Counted from the first letter of the stretch, positions 1 to 9,727 are shown. The stretch is DNA of 64,000 nt from Sphingobacterium olei (GCF_005048855.1 NZ_SUME01000003.1:1-64000), one strand, 5' to 3'. The notes: generated by a model not told the origin, from the sequence alone. Translations and numbers: made by a program.

Positions 1-210
1 GAAGCTTATGAACAATTTATCCAACATTTTACCAAGACAGAAAAGGACGGAACTTGGAGTATAACGAGCTGCTGCTCCGTGGCGGGATTAGGTGGTGACA
101 AGAATTATCGCGACGGTAGTTTTGCCTATTATATTTCTGAACTGGTACGAGACAACGACCCTAAAGCCGTAGGTCCATTTATCATGACAAGTATTTTGTT
201 GAACCGCTAG
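1..210 (+). CDS. GH105-type unsaturated glucuronyl/rhamnogalacturonyl hydrolase, C-terminal end (partial)
   Basis: Only the last 69 codons are inside the window; the frame is open from base 1 to a TAG at 208-210. The end reads GSFAYYISELVRDNDPKAVGPF and then IMTSILL, the usual C-terminus of GH105 (YteR/YesR-like) enzymes, in which the conserved SEP/V-R-NDPKGVGPF stretch closes the (alpha/alpha)6 barrel. Family members hydrate the 4,5-unsaturated uronic acid that polysaccharide lyases leave on pectin-derived or similar oligosaccharides. A secreted esterase follows 37 bp downstream on the same strand, so the two are probably co-transcribed pectin/hemicellulose genes. Substrate cannot be judged from the tail alone. 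Confidence 0.75.
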   Translation, partial: EAYEQFIQHFTKTEKDGTWSITSCCSVAGLGGDKNYRDGSFAYYISELVRDNDPKAVGPFIMTSILLNR

Positions 211-247
211 TGCAAAATCAAGATTTAAATAACGCTAAAATATACCT

Positions 248-1249
248 ATGAAGAAGATGCTCTTCCATATAACGATGTTATTAGCTATACAGCTATGTTT
301 TCAATCTGCACTAGCACAAATGTCGATTCCAACCGACACCACCTACAATATCATGCGGGTGTATCGACAGATAAAAAAAGAATATCCCTATGCAATGCCT
401 GTCAAGGATAGCTTGCCGGCAGGTATTAAAAGGTATGACAATAATATATACCTTGAGCTAGAACACCCCACTTTTGGTACACGTCAGCTTCATCTTGATG
501 TCTTTCGCCCTGACCATAAGAAAAAATTGCCCGCTATCGTACTGATTCATGGTGGAGGATGGCGTTCGGGGACAAAGGATATGCAGGTCCCTATGGCACA
601 AATGCTTGCTACAAAAGGTTATGTGGCGGTTCCGGTGGAATACCAATTATCACTGGAAGCACAGTATCCAGCGGCCGTTCATAATATCAAGGAATCCATA
701 CGCTGGATTAAAGCCAACGCAGAAAGGTTTCATATCGATACGACGAAAATCGCAATCTCGGGCTGTTCAGCAGGGGGGCAGTTGGCTTCTCTAGTCGGCC
801 TGACAAATGGTTTGTCGAGATTTGAAATGCCTGAAACTGGGCGTGGGGTCTCCAGCGAGGTGCATGCCATCGTCAATTTCGATGGCGTAATCGATTTTAT
901 GGCACCGAGCTCCCTGAATTTGGAACGAAAACCGGATGCAGCGGATATCTCTTGGTTAGGCGGAAGTTTTGAAAGCCACCCCGCTCTATGGAAAGAAGCA
1001 TCACCTATATTTTGGGCCGACGAAAAGCGCATTGTGCCGATGCTGTTCTTCAATAGCGGTTTTCCGCGATTTCATGCAGGGCAAGATGAACTACTTGGTA
1101 TGCTGAAAAGATGGAACGTCTATCACCAGGTTCACGAAGTTGATGTAAAAGTACATCCTTTTTGGCTGTTTCATCCTTGGATAGACGGCTGTGTTAATAC
1201 CATAGATGCTTTTCTAAGTGCTATTTTTATGACGGATCATAATAGATAG
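248..1249 (+). CDS. Secreted alpha/beta-hydrolase, BD-FAE-like carbohydrate esterase
   Basis: The protein has 333 residues with a signal peptide (charged MKKM, hydrophobic core, cleavage near LAQ at 22-24), so it should be periplasmic or exported. The oxyanion-hole motif HGGGW is at 101-105 and the nucleophile motif GCSAG at 172-176 (Ser174). A C-terminal His in the HPFWLFHPW region probably completes the triad. This arrangement is that of the esterase/lipase families that include bacterial feruloyl or acetyl esterases (BD-FAE) and hormone-sensitive-lipase relatives. Placed between a GH105 end and a CE7-like esterase, it most likely removes acyl groups from plant-wall oligosaccharides. Exact acyl specificity (acetyl, feruloyl) is not readable. 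Confidence 0.75.
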   Translation: MKKMLFHITMLLAIQLCFQSALAQMSIPTDTTYNIMRVYRQIKKEYPYAMPVKDSLPAGIKRYDNNIYLELEHPTFGTRQLHLDVFRPDHKKKLPAIVLIHGGGWRSGTKDMQVPMAQMLATKGYVAVPVEYQLSLEAQYPAAVHNIKESIRWIKANAERFHIDTTKIAISGCSAGGQLASLVGLTNGLSRFEMPETGRGVSSEVHAIVNFDGVIDFMAPSSLNLERKPDAADISWLGGSFESHPALWKEASPIFWADEKRIVPMLFFNSGFPRFHAGQDELLGMLKRWNVYHQVHEVDVKVHPFWLFHPWIDGCVNTIDAFLSAIFMTDHNR

Positions 1250-1421
1250 CTTACGTGCTATCACAAGCAATTGACAAACCCTTTGGTGTGCGACCGGATA
1301 TGCGGTTCGGGAAGATAGAACGTTCGCATAGAATTAACTTGCAAAGTCTGAAAGATTGCCTTAAGTTTGAAAAGCAGAACTTAAAAATTGCTAACTCATA
1401 CATAAACCAACATCTAAATCA

Positions 1422-2744
1422 ATGTATAAAATAAACCTCCTACAAGAAAATTTTTTCTTGAAAAGTATTTGGATGACGTGCTTCATCCTAACAACATTTA
1501 TCGTCTATGGGCAGTCGGTAACTAATAATGACCTGAGGATTAGCGTATCCGCAGAAGCTCCGAATTGGACTTATGAGATCGGGCAAGAAGCTGTTTTTAA
1601 TATTCAGGTGTATCGGGGACAGGAACTCGCTGATGATGTGGAGGTTTCCTACACGATTGGATTGGAAAAGATGCTGCCAACAGAAAAGGGAAAACTACGT
1701 TTGAAAGGTGGAAAAGGTACGGTTAAAGGCATGCTATCCGAAGCCGGGTTCCTGCGCTGCGCGGTTAGCATGGACGTGGACGGAACTCGTTATCGTGGTC
1801 TGGCGACGGCGGGTTTCGCGCCCGAAGCTATTCAACCTACACAGCAATTGCCTGACGATTTTTGGGAGTTTTGGAATAAGGCAAAAGCGGAGGCAGCACA
1901 AATCCCAATGGATGCTACGTTGACGCTGATGCCCGAGCGAGGTACGGAAAACGTCGATGTGTATCAGGTCTCTTTTCAACATTATGAAAAGGGAGCACGC
2001 CTTTATGGTATATTGGCAAAACCTAAAAAAGCAGGAAAATACCCTGCAGTTTTATCCGTGCCCGGAGCAGGCATACGCCCCTACGCAGGTATCGTGGACC
2101 TAGCAGAGCAGGACGTGGTTACATTACAAATCGGTATACACGGTGTGCCGGTTACATACGATGCCACACTCTACGACGATCTGCGCAACGGCGCACTGAA
2201 GAATTACCAGTTTTTTAATCTCGACGACCGGGACAAATATTACTACAAAAGGGTATACTTAGGTTGTGTTCGTGCCGTAGATTACTTATCATCTCTAGAT
2301 GAAGTAGACAATGAAAAAATGTTGGTCTGGGGCGGTAGTCAGGGTGGTGCGTTGGCCATTATAACCGCAGCATTAGACGATCGTATCAAAGGATTAGCGG
2401 CTGCGTATCCTGCATTATGCGATTTAACGGGGTACCTGCAAGGCCGAGCTGGTGGCTGGCCACATATGTTCAATGAATCGAATGCGGCCTTCATGGTGAA
2501 GGAAGAAAAAATCAAGGTATCAGCATACTATGACGTGGTCAATTTCGCGCGTTACGTTAAAGTCCCCGGACTTTACTCTTGGGGATTTAATGACGAAACA
2601 TGTCCACCGACCTCCTACTACGCTGCTTATAACATGATTCCGGCGGTTAAGGAAATTTCCTTGGATCCCGAAAGAGGACATAAAACATCCGACGAACAGA
2701 ACCGTAAAGTGCGCGCATGGTTATTGGAAAAGTTGGGGAAATAA
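1422..2744 (+). CDS. Secreted CE7-family acetyl xylan esterase / cephalosporin-C deacetylase-like
   Basis: The 440-residue precursor has an N-terminal signal segment ending near VYGQS (28-32). An N-terminal beta-rich extension (about 33-135) precedes the AXE1 hydrolase domain (about 140-440). The catalytic triad is visible: Ser306 in GGSQGG (304-309), Asp391 in GFNDETCPP and His420 in RGHKTS. The usual CE7 His-Glu pair is altered here to His-Lys. The CE7 fold removes acetyl groups from xylo-oligosaccharides and small acetylated sugars. The N-terminal extension is longer than in cytosolic CE7 enzymes and resembles those of Bacteroidota periplasmic members. It lies 172 bp after the previous esterase and is convergent with the DUF5107 gene. 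Confidence 0.82.
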   Translation: MYKINLLQENFFLKSIWMTCFILTTFIVYGQSVTNNDLRISVSAEAPNWTYEIGQEAVFNIQVYRGQELADDVEVSYTIGLEKMLPTEKGKLRLKGGKGTVKGMLSEAGFLRCAVSMDVDGTRYRGLATAGFAPEAIQPTQQLPDDFWEFWNKAKAEAAQIPMDATLTLMPERGTENVDVYQVSFQHYEKGARLYGILAKPKKAGKYPAVLSVPGAGIRPYAGIVDLAEQDVVTLQIGIHGVPVTYDATLYDDLRNGALKNYQFFNLDDRDKYYYKRVYLGCVRAVDYLSSLDEVDNEKMLVWGGSQGGALAIITAALDDRIKGLAAAYPALCDLTGYLQGRAGGWPHMFNESNAAFMVKEEKIKVSAYYDVVNFARYVKVPGLYSWGFNDETCPPTSYYAAYNMIPAVKEISLDPERGHKTSDEQNRKVRAWLLEKLGK

Positions 2745-2811
2745 ACCGGTATTTCGCCATTTGTCCCTTATCAGATTTGTTAACCTGTCGATTAGACCAG
2801 AGGAAATACGG

Positions 2812-5800
2812 TTATACACTCTGATACTGCTTCAATATCAAATGGCAGTCAATATGGTTTATATCTAATTGCAGTACTTTTTGCAGGTACTTTTTACCTT
2901 CGGCGGTATTTCCCAATCCCAATTCGCCCAGTCCGATTACATAATAGCAATGTATTTGGTTGCGTACATCCAGATCATCTTCCCAAATGGCTAAATCAGG
3001 GAGAGATACAGCAAAGTAATCGATGCGGCAGGTATCGAACAGGTGTTTTTTTCCATGGGCTATCAACTTGTTAAACCGGCTCCTGGCTTTATCTTCTAAA
3101 CCTAAAGCCTTAAATGCGAGCCCTTGGTAGAAAATCTTGTCGGGCTGTTGATCATTATAGAAAAATGCTTGCTGGGGTTCTTGCGAGCCTACAGTTGCCA
3201 AATGAAGAAAATATAAAGATTGCTCTTGATCACCCAGACCGGCGTAGGCAACACCTTTATAATAATTGATGTCATTTTCTTCGGCATTGGCTAATTTTCC
3301 CTCGCCAAGATTATGTGGATAGCTGTCGATCTCGTGCAATAGCTGAAGCGCTTCGCGGTAATTTTGTTTTTCAATTTCCTGCTTTGCCAGTTCAACCCGA
3401 CATACCGTATATTGCTTCGTAACCTTACCTTCACCGCCCTCCCAAGGATGGAAGATGTGATTGCTTATCATCTCCTTGGCAGAATGATAGTCGCCCGTTT
3501 GATTGTACAAGGTAATCTGCTCAATCAACAGGTCGTCCCGTTGTTCGATCAATTCGGGATAGGTATCAAACAAGGCCAGCCGTGATTCGTGGGATAAATT
3601 TAATTTCTTGTAAAGCTGGTCTAGCTCCATGAAAATCCGGGAGTCCGTTGGATCCAAAGAAAATGCTTTTTCCAATAATTCCCGCGCTTCACTTTTTTTG
3701 TCAAATTTGTTATAATAGGCCAATGCGAGATTACGCAAAGCTGTCGGAAATAGACCATTTAATTGAATCGAGGCTTCCCAAGATGATCTTGCTTCATCGT
3801 ATTGACGATTTGCATACCAAAAATTGCCCAAATAGTAGGGCGCGAACGAATCTTCCGGATGGGTCTGTATGGCATCGATAAGGATGGTAACCTCCTCAAG
3901 CTTATTCGGAAAACATCTTTCGGGCGACATGGCCGAAGCCTTTTTGTAGTATGCTTTGGCTTTGACTTCATCCGCAAGCTGCTTGTAAAAATAACCGATC
4001 GCGTAGTAAACCATAGGGTAGACATTATTCTCGTCTTCAATGCCATGTTGTAAGAAGGTAATGGCTTCCGCATACAGGCCGGCGTTGGCGTAGTCCAAGG
4101 TGTACTCAATATAGGTATGGATCGATTGCGACAAGAGCTGCTGAAGTTCGTTCAGATCGTTTATGTCATTGGTGATCAGGTATTTTTCGAAGCGGCATCC
4201 AATGTTGAATTTATCAATGGCTAAGGAGTCTGAAATCAGTTGTAACGCATCTTCTGTTCTATTCAGCTTTCTTAATATAGTCGCCTTTAATTGACGGGCT
4301 TTATGGTTATGCCAATTTTTGATAAGGGCCCGGTCAATATTTTCTAAGGCTACGTCCCACGATTTGTTTCGTGTATCTATTTGGGCAAGAGTAAAATATC
4401 CCGAATCTTGCCATGCGGCATTCCAGGTTGCTTTAAAAAATGTTGCATATGCATCGTCAAACCGTTTTTGAAACTTAAGGCTTAACCCCAGATTATAATG
4501 CGGTTCTCCGTCATACGGATTTGGATTTCGTTCTGTTTGTGTTTTTATCGCTTCATCGAAATATTTTTCCGCTTTTTCAAATTGCCCTCTGCGTAAAAGC
4601 AGCAATCCGAGGGCATTATTGCATCGAATATCATGTGGTTCGCGACGCAGTGCTTCGGTATAATAATCTATTGGGTTATAGGTCGCATGGCGGTATTGTT
4701 CCAGATGCTGACCGGTTAAGAACAACTGCTCGATCGATGAAATATCTTTTGGATCTTTTGCACCTTTGGCAGGATCAGGTGTTGGTTCTATTTTGGGTTG
4801 CTCAGCCTGGTATTTCAATAGTTGTGTTCCCTCTGACGAAAGTACTTCGAGTAGCAGATTTTCAATCTTTTCTTCTCCAATTCGAACTTCTTTATGATAG
4901 GTATTCCGTGGACTACAGGAGGTGCTTTCATGTAAATATACTGTACCGTCCACATGGGATAGTTTGACGCCTAAATCGGCAAACTCAGCGGTTGTATAGA
5001 GGATTATATGTGCATGCCCGTCTATCATTTCCAAGTTTACAACGGCATCTTTGGTGGCGTTTTTGACATAACCAACTGCGGAATACGGCATAAAATATTG
5101 TACCCAGGATTTTTCCTCATTGGGCTGGATCCAGCTAAAATCAGGTTGGTTGTCGGTGTATACACCCGTCATCAATTCGATATAAGGGCCATCCTCGTCG
5201 GTGAGGTTACGGTCCCATGCCAAACCAAAATCACCGTTTCCCCAGGTCCACTGTTTCTTGCCCGGAGATACATGGTGGTTGGCAACGTGCAATAGTCCGG
5301 CTTGATGATCGTCCTGATAACCGCCAACAAAATCATACTTTGATTTAATGGCCATATATGAGGTTGGAACGGGAATGTTTTTGTATTTGGAAATATCGAC
5401 ACCTGCCGAGTAATCTTGTTTGTAATATTCGCCCGTAGCAATAGGAAAATTTGATACATCCCGCTTGCCGTGATCAAATACCGCATGAACATCAGGAGGG
5501 AAAACAGATTTATACGAATCATTTACGACAACAGCAGGATTCGCCCACCATAAGAATGTTTGGGGTAGCGCTGTTCTATTGTATACTTTTACCTTAATTT
5601 CGATATAGGCCTTGTCAGGATATACCGTAAACCCCTGCATACCCTTCATGCGGAATAAGCGCTCGACTTCGTTACACCAAATGGTGATGCTACCGTCGCT
5701 ATTGTTTTCAATATAGTGGTCCGTAGGCAAAAAAGTACTGGGACGGTGATGCTGCGGCCAATTGAATTCTATTCCCCCAGAAATCCAGGGGCCGGTCAAT

Positions 5801-6159
5801 CCGACCAAGGCAGGCTTCACGACCTGGTTGTAGTACACAAAATGCCGTTGTTTTATCTTATCGAATGCCATATGTATCCTGCCGCCCAATTCAGGAAGTA
5901 CCATGATCTTAATATATTCGTTTTCGATAAATATGGCTTTGTACAGTTTGTCTTTTTTCTCGTCTGAAACTTTTTCAACAACGGCATACGGATACACCGC
6001 GCCCGAACTTCCCTGATAAACTCTCTTTTCCAAGAAAATGGGGTTTTTCTCTTCTTCGCCAATTTGATATGTGGGTAGCAATACGTCTTCTTCCCATGCA
6101 CGCACTACATTTCTGTCATTCACAGTCGAACGCGTCAGATGATTTGTTATAGTTTCCAT
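2812..6159 (-). CDS. DUF5107 domain protein with C-terminal TPR array
   Basis: This 1115-residue protein has no signal peptide, so it is probably cytoplasmic. Residues from about 40 to 330 form a DUF5107 domain, a beta-sandwich related to aldose-1-epimerase/galactose-mutarotase folds. It shows LPELGGRI, GPWISGGIEFNWPQHHRPS and WWANPAV. From about 480 to the end the sequence is built of TPR helices (LGLLLLRRGQFEKAEKYFDEAIK, LALAYYNKF and similar). It follows the sugar symporter gene by 33 bp on the same strand, so both probably form one unit read from the promoter near 7.6 kb. DUF5107 proteins commonly sit beside sugar transporters or glycosidases. A role in handling or sensing a sugar is an inference; biochemical function is not known to me. 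Confidence 0.8.
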   Translation of the reverse strand: METITNHLTRSTVNDRNVVRAWEEDVLLPTYQIGEEEKNPIFLEKRVYQGSSGAVYPYAVVEKVSDEKKDKLYKAIFIENEYIKIMVLPELGGRIHMAFDKIKQRHFVYYNQVVKPALVGLTGPWISGGIEFNWPQHHRPSTFLPTDHYIENNSDGSITIWCNEVERLFRMKGMQGFTVYPDKAYIEIKVKVYNRTALPQTFLWWANPAVVVNDSYKSVFPPDVHAVFDHGKRDVSNFPIATGEYYKQDYSAGVDISKYKNIPVPTSYMAIKSKYDFVGGYQDDHQAGLLHVANHHVSPGKKQWTWGNGDFGLAWDRNLTDEDGPYIELMTGVYTDNQPDFSWIQPNEEKSWVQYFMPYSAVGYVKNATKDAVVNLEMIDGHAHIILYTTAEFADLGVKLSHVDGTVYLHESTSCSPRNTYHKEVRIGEEKIENLLLEVLSSEGTQLLKYQAEQPKIEPTPDPAKGAKDPKDISSIEQLFLTGQHLEQYRHATYNPIDYYTEALRREPHDIRCNNALGLLLLRRGQFEKAEKYFDEAIKTQTERNPNPYDGEPHYNLGLSLKFQKRFDDAYATFFKATWNAAWQDSGYFTLAQIDTRNKSWDVALENIDRALIKNWHNHKARQLKATILRKLNRTEDALQLISDSLAIDKFNIGCRFEKYLITNDINDLNELQQLLSQSIHTYIEYTLDYANAGLYAEAITFLQHGIEDENNVYPMVYYAIGYFYKQLADEVKAKAYYKKASAMSPERCFPNKLEEVTILIDAIQTHPEDSFAPYYLGNFWYANRQYDEARSSWEASIQLNGLFPTALRNLALAYYNKFDKKSEARELLEKAFSLDPTDSRIFMELDQLYKKLNLSHESRLALFDTYPELIEQRDDLLIEQITLYNQTGDYHSAKEMISNHIFHPWEGGEGKVTKQYTVCRVELAKQEIEKQNYREALQLLHEIDSYPHNLGEGKLANAEENDINYYKGVAYAGLGDQEQSLYFLHLATVGSQEPQQAFFYNDQQPDKIFYQGLAFKALGLEDKARSRFNKLIAHGKKHLFDTCRIDYFAVSLPDLAIWEDDLDVRNQIHCYYVIGLGELGLGNTAEGKKYLQKVLQLDINHIDCHLILKQYQSV

Positions 6160-6192
6160 TGGATAGTATCTTAATATTTGATGTTTGTGTTG

Positions 6193-7578
6193 TTATTTAG
6201 TTAGTTCGTTCTCAATTTCTTCAAGTGTCTTCCCTTTGGTTTCAGGCAGATTTCTTTTGATAAATACGAATCCGAGAAGACAGATCACACCATACAGCCA
6301 GAATGTGCCGTAAGCTCCTAAAGATGAGTTGAGAATAGGAAAGGTATAGGTAAGTATGAAGCAGGCCGTCCACAGGGAGAACGTCGAAATAGCCATTGCG
6401 GCTCCTCTGATTTTTGTCGGGAAAATTTCAGAGATGACCACCCAGGTGATAGGAGCCAGGGTCATGGCATAGCAGCCGATGGCCAGCATAACCAGTACGA
6501 GTACGGCAAGACCCGATAACTCGTAATAATAGCATAGCCCCAAAAGTGTATAAATGCTTGCTAAACCTACCGATCCAAAAATTAATAGTGCTCTTCGACC
6601 GAGTTTGTCAACAGTATACATACCTATTATTGTGAATACTAAATTGGTAATCCCGGTGATGATAATATTGAAAAGAATATCCGAAACACCATATCCGGCA
6701 GCAGAGAAAATTTCCTCTGCATAGTTGAAAATGACATTAATACCACACCACTGTTGAAAAGCTGCGATGACGATACCGATTAACAGAATTCTAGGCATTT
6801 TTCCCCTAAACAGTGTTCCATAGTTGGTTTCTGTTTTTTCCGTGTGATCTATCTGATTCAATGCCAGCATTTCAGTCTTTGCATATTCTTCACCTCCAAT
6901 TTTTGCTAAGGTTTTAGCCGCATCTTCCATTCTGCTGCGCGACATGAGCCATTTGGGACTTTCAGGTAATGCAAAAAGCAGTATAAAGAAAAGGATAGCC
7001 GGAAAGCCTTCAGACCAAAACATCCAACGCCATCCTGTTTGGCCGTTCCAGGTATCGATCAATTGTTCACCCTGACCGACAGGTTCCGCGATGAGGTAGT
7101 TCACGACTTGGGCCAGCAATATACCGATCACAATAGTCAACTGGTTAACGGAGACCAGTTTGCCGCGAATATTAGCCGGAGCAACCTCTGCAATATACAT
7201 CGGTGATAGGTTTGAAGCAATACCTATGCCTATGCCACCAATTACGCGAAATATAATAAACAAGGTCAAGTCCTCGACGGCCCCGGTTCCATATGCAGAA
7301 ATAATGAATATGAGTGCCGAAATAAACAACAGGGACTTTCGTCCAAACTTATCGGCTAAAAATCCCGTAATGAAAACTCCGATCAGACAACCTAATATAG
7401 CCGATCCCATTACCCAACCTTGCATATTGGGTGAATCGACAATCTCAAAATATGCTTCGTAAAAGGGCTTGGCACCACCAATTACGACCCAATCGTAACC
7501 GAAAAGTAATCCGCCCATGGCGGAAATAAATGTGATGATGTATAAAAAACCTTTTTTTGAATTTTTTGATTCTGACAT
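6193..7578 (-). CDS. MFS sugar porter (sugar:H+ symporter)
   Basis: A 461-residue, 12-helix inner-membrane carrier. Sugar-porter signatures are clear: GGLLFGYDWVVIGGA in helix 1, LADKFGRKSLL after helix 2, PESPKWLMSRSR before the central loop, VDKLGRRALL in the second half and the C-terminal PETKGKTLEEIE. These match the XylE/AraE/GalP group, which import pentoses or hexoses with protons. Co-transcription with the DUF5107 gene and a divergent AraC regulator suggest an inducible uptake unit for a monosaccharide released by the neighbouring esterases and GH105. The sugar (xylose, arabinose, galacturonate and so on) cannot be read from sequence. Confidence 0.9.
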   Translation of the reverse strand: MSESKNSKKGFLYIITFISAMGGLLFGYDWVVIGGAKPFYEAYFEIVDSPNMQGWVMGSAILGCLIGVFITGFLADKFGRKSLLFISALIFIISAYGTGAVEDLTLFIIFRVIGGIGIGIASNLSPMYIAEVAPANIRGKLVSVNQLTIVIGILLAQVVNYLIAEPVGQGEQLIDTWNGQTGWRWMFWSEGFPAILFFILLFALPESPKWLMSRSRMEDAAKTLAKIGGEEYAKTEMLALNQIDHTEKTETNYGTLFRGKMPRILLIGIVIAAFQQWCGINVIFNYAEEIFSAAGYGVSDILFNIIITGITNLVFTIIGMYTVDKLGRRALLIFGSVGLASIYTLLGLCYYYELSGLAVLVLVMLAIGCYAMTLAPITWVVISEIFPTKIRGAAMAISTFSLWTACFILTYTFPILNSSLGAYGTFWLYGVICLLGFVFIKRNLPETKGKTLEEIENELTK

Positions 7579-7607
7579 AAGAGTGTCGTATAGATTTATA
7601 ATTAATT

Positions 7608-7615
7608 CAAATTTA
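7608..7615 (-). promoter_or_regulatory. Putative Bacteroidota -7 box for the sugar porter operon
   Basis: On the minus strand the octamer reads TAAATTTG, an exact TAnnTTTG match, 29 bp before the porter start codon. No good TTTG is seen at the -33 position, so the call rests on one box in an AT-rich divergent spacer (7579-7695). Confidence 0.35.
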
Positions 7616-7695
7616 TAGCTATTGTTGAGATAAAAGATGTAAGATTAATTGTAAAACATGTAAAAAAGAACTATTTTAGATATTTTATTGTGTTT

Positions 7696-8598
7696 ATGGG
7701 AAATATCAAAGCAGATGGTTTTAAGGGCGAGAAGGCTATTGTTACACCGAATGTAATTCGCAGTATGCAAACGGAAAACCCCATTACGCGTCAATTGTAC
7801 GTTACCCACATTGGTTATTATCCAAATGCAAGGTACCATTATCGCGAACGTCCGGATGGAGCTCCAGAGAATATCTTAATTTATTGCGATAAGGGCACGG
7901 GCTGGGTGGAGTATAACGATGAAAAGATATCTTTAAAAGAAAATGAGGTTTTTATTCTTCCGGCCAACCAAAAGCACGCTTATGGAGCGGATATCAACAA
8001 CTTCTGGAGCATTTACTGGTTACATTTTAAAGGTGAGAATACGGTGATGTTTGATTCTATTTTGGGCAAAGTACTCCGTATTCCGGAAACGACCAATAAC
8101 AGGAAGGCCGATCGCATGCAGCTTTTTGAAGAGATTTATAAAAATTTTGAGATGGGCTATAGCCATGAGAATATGGAATATATCACGTTTTGTTTGATGT
8201 ATTTCCTCGCCTCACTCAAGTATATGCCGCAATACCAAGAACCCAATAGACTTGGACGCGATGACGTCATTCAAAACTGTATACATTATATGCGAGACAA
8301 CCTGGAAAACAAGATTGTGTTAAAAGATATCGCAGATGCTGTTGGCTATTCTACAAGCCATTTAAATGCGCTTTTTGTGCAAGCAACGTCATTTTCACCG
8401 ATTGAATATTACAATCAGCTCAAAATCCAGCGTGTGTGTTATTATTTACAGTTTTCTGATTTGAAAATTAAAGAGATTGCTTTTAAGCTCGGTTTCTATG
8501 ACCCTTTTCATTTATCGAAGGCCTTTTTTAAAGAAATGGAAATAAGCCCGCGAGAATATCGCAATAGATATGGAAGAATGCATGCAAATAGGAATTAA
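7696..8598 (+). CDS. AraC-family transcriptional regulator
   Basis: The frame opens at a GTG at 7690, but the ATG at 7696 (MGNIKADGF) is the likelier start, giving 300 residues. An N-terminal cupin sensor domain (about 25-150; ENILIYCDKGTGWVEYNDEKISLKENEVFILPANQKHAYG) is followed by two C-terminal helix-turn-helix motifs (about 200-298; IVLKDIADAVGYSTSHLNALF and IKEIAFKLGFYDPFHLSKAF). This is the layout of sugar-responsive activators. It is divergent from the sugar porter/DUF5107 unit across a 117-bp spacer and probably activates that unit when its sugar binds the cupin. Confidence 0.88.
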   Translation: MGNIKADGFKGEKAIVTPNVIRSMQTENPITRQLYVTHIGYYPNARYHYRERPDGAPENILIYCDKGTGWVEYNDEKISLKENEVFILPANQKHAYGADINNFWSIYWLHFKGENTVMFDSILGKVLRIPETTNNRKADRMQLFEEIYKNFEMGYSHENMEYITFCLMYFLASLKYMPQYQEPNRLGRDDVIQNCIHYMRDNLENKIVLKDIADAVGYSTSHLNALFVQATSFSPIEYYNQLKIQRVCYYLQFSDLKIKEIAFKLGFYDPFHLSKAFFKEMEISPREYRNRYGRMHANRN

Positions 8599-8762
8599 AG
8601 CGGAGCGGAAACTATCGGCAAAACGGATAATACAAGCTACGCTGGGTGCTGTGCAAATGCCGGTTGTCTATTTGATTTAAAAGAAAATATGTAACTTGCT
8701 ATATCGAACGAACTTCGCAGTAGCCCAGATAAAAAGAACGTAAACTTTAAAATAGAAACACG

Positions 8763-9647
8763 ATGCGCACGCCAAAAAAAGAAGAAATAAAGCAGGAGAT
8801 TTTTGACCTGTACGACGACTATGCACACAATCGTTTATCAAGGCGTGATTTTATGCGAGAGCTATCGCTATATGCAGTTGGCGGTCTTACGGTACCGACG
8901 TTGATGGGGTTTTTAATGCCCGATTACAAGGACGCTATTCAGATAGCGGCAGGAGATCCTAGGATCACGGAAAGTTATATAGACTACCCGTCTCCTCAGG
9001 GAGGGGGCACCATTAGAGCATTACTTTGTATGCCGAAAGGCAATACAAAAAAGTTGGGTGGCATCGTGGTGGTCCATGAAAACCGGGGCCTCAATCCACA
9101 TATTGCCGATGTAGGGAGAAGAGCAGCATTGGCCGGATTTGTCAGTATTGCGCCCGATGCATTGAGCCCATTGGGGGGCTATCCGGGAACTGACGATGAA
9201 GGTCGTGAAATGCAGAGCAAGCGTGATCGGAACGAGATGCTGGAAGATTTCATTGCGGCTGCAGCGTACTTAAAAAGCTACGAGTACAGCAATGGTAAAG
9301 TCGGCGTCGTTGGCTTTTGTTTCGGTGGGTGGATCTCCAATATGATGGCTGCACGTGTACCGGATCTGGCTGCTGCTGTTCCGTTTTATGGCGGGCAGGC
9401 TCCGGTTGAAGAAGTGCCGAATATCAAAGCTCCCTTGCAGTTGCATTATGCCGAACTGGATACCCGGGTTAACGAAGGTTGGCCGGCTTATGAAGCGGCA
9501 TTAAAAGCCAATAAAAAGCAATATACGATGTACATGTATCCCAAAGCCAATCATGGATTTCACAACGATACGACACCACGTTATGATAGAGAGGCAGCCG
9601 AGTTGGCCTGGAAACGAACGCTAGATTTTTTTAAGGATTCCTTATAA
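8763..9647 (+). CDS. Exported dienelactone hydrolase family protein (Tat-type signal)
   Basis: The 294-residue protein carries a complete DLH triad: Cys186 in GFCFGG (184-189), Asp233 in AELDTRVN and His264 in NHGFHND, with Glu106 in VVHENRG where classical DLH has its gating glutamate. The N-terminus has LSRRDFMREL followed by a hydrophobic stretch (residues 25-52), which looks like a twin-arginine signal (Arg27-Arg28). Export of a folded alpha/beta-hydrolase is therefore likely. DLH-fold proteins act on dienelactones, but many Bacteroidota members have unknown ester substrates. It stands alone, 164 bp after the AraC gene and 69 bp before the next feature. Confidence 0.82.
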   Translation: MRTPKKEEIKQEIFDLYDDYAHNRLSRRDFMRELSLYAVGGLTVPTLMGFLMPDYKDAIQIAAGDPRITESYIDYPSPQGGGTIRALLCMPKGNTKKLGGIVVVHENRGLNPHIADVGRRAALAGFVSIAPDALSPLGGYPGTDDEGREMQSKRDRNEMLEDFIAAAAYLKSYEYSNGKVGVVGFCFGGWISNMMAARVPDLAAAVPFYGGQAPVEEVPNIKAPLQLHYAELDTRVNEGWPAYEAALKANKKQYTMYMYPKANHGFHNDTTPRYDREAAELAWKRTLDFFKDSL

Positions 9648-9696
9648 CTCATGGGTTGACATGGAGGTCAGCACTCCTTATGTGGAGCGCACTTGT

Positions 9697-9716
9697 TTAA
9701 CTTAATATTAAGTTAA
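9697..9716. promoter_or_regulatory. Perfect 20-bp palindrome, probable operator
   Basis: TTAACTTAATATTAAGTTAA is self-complementary over all 20 bases. It lies about 12 bp before a TATCTTTG -7 box, where it would cover the -33 region of a promoter for the ECF sigma gene. The binding protein is unknown. Confidence 0.5.
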
Positions 9717-9727
9717 TATGCTAACCG

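Noticed and set aside
2744..2813. AACCGGTATTTC and GAAATACGGTT as a terminator between convergent genes
   Set aside because: The arms need a bulged G and the loop is about 47 bases, so a stable terminator is doubtful.
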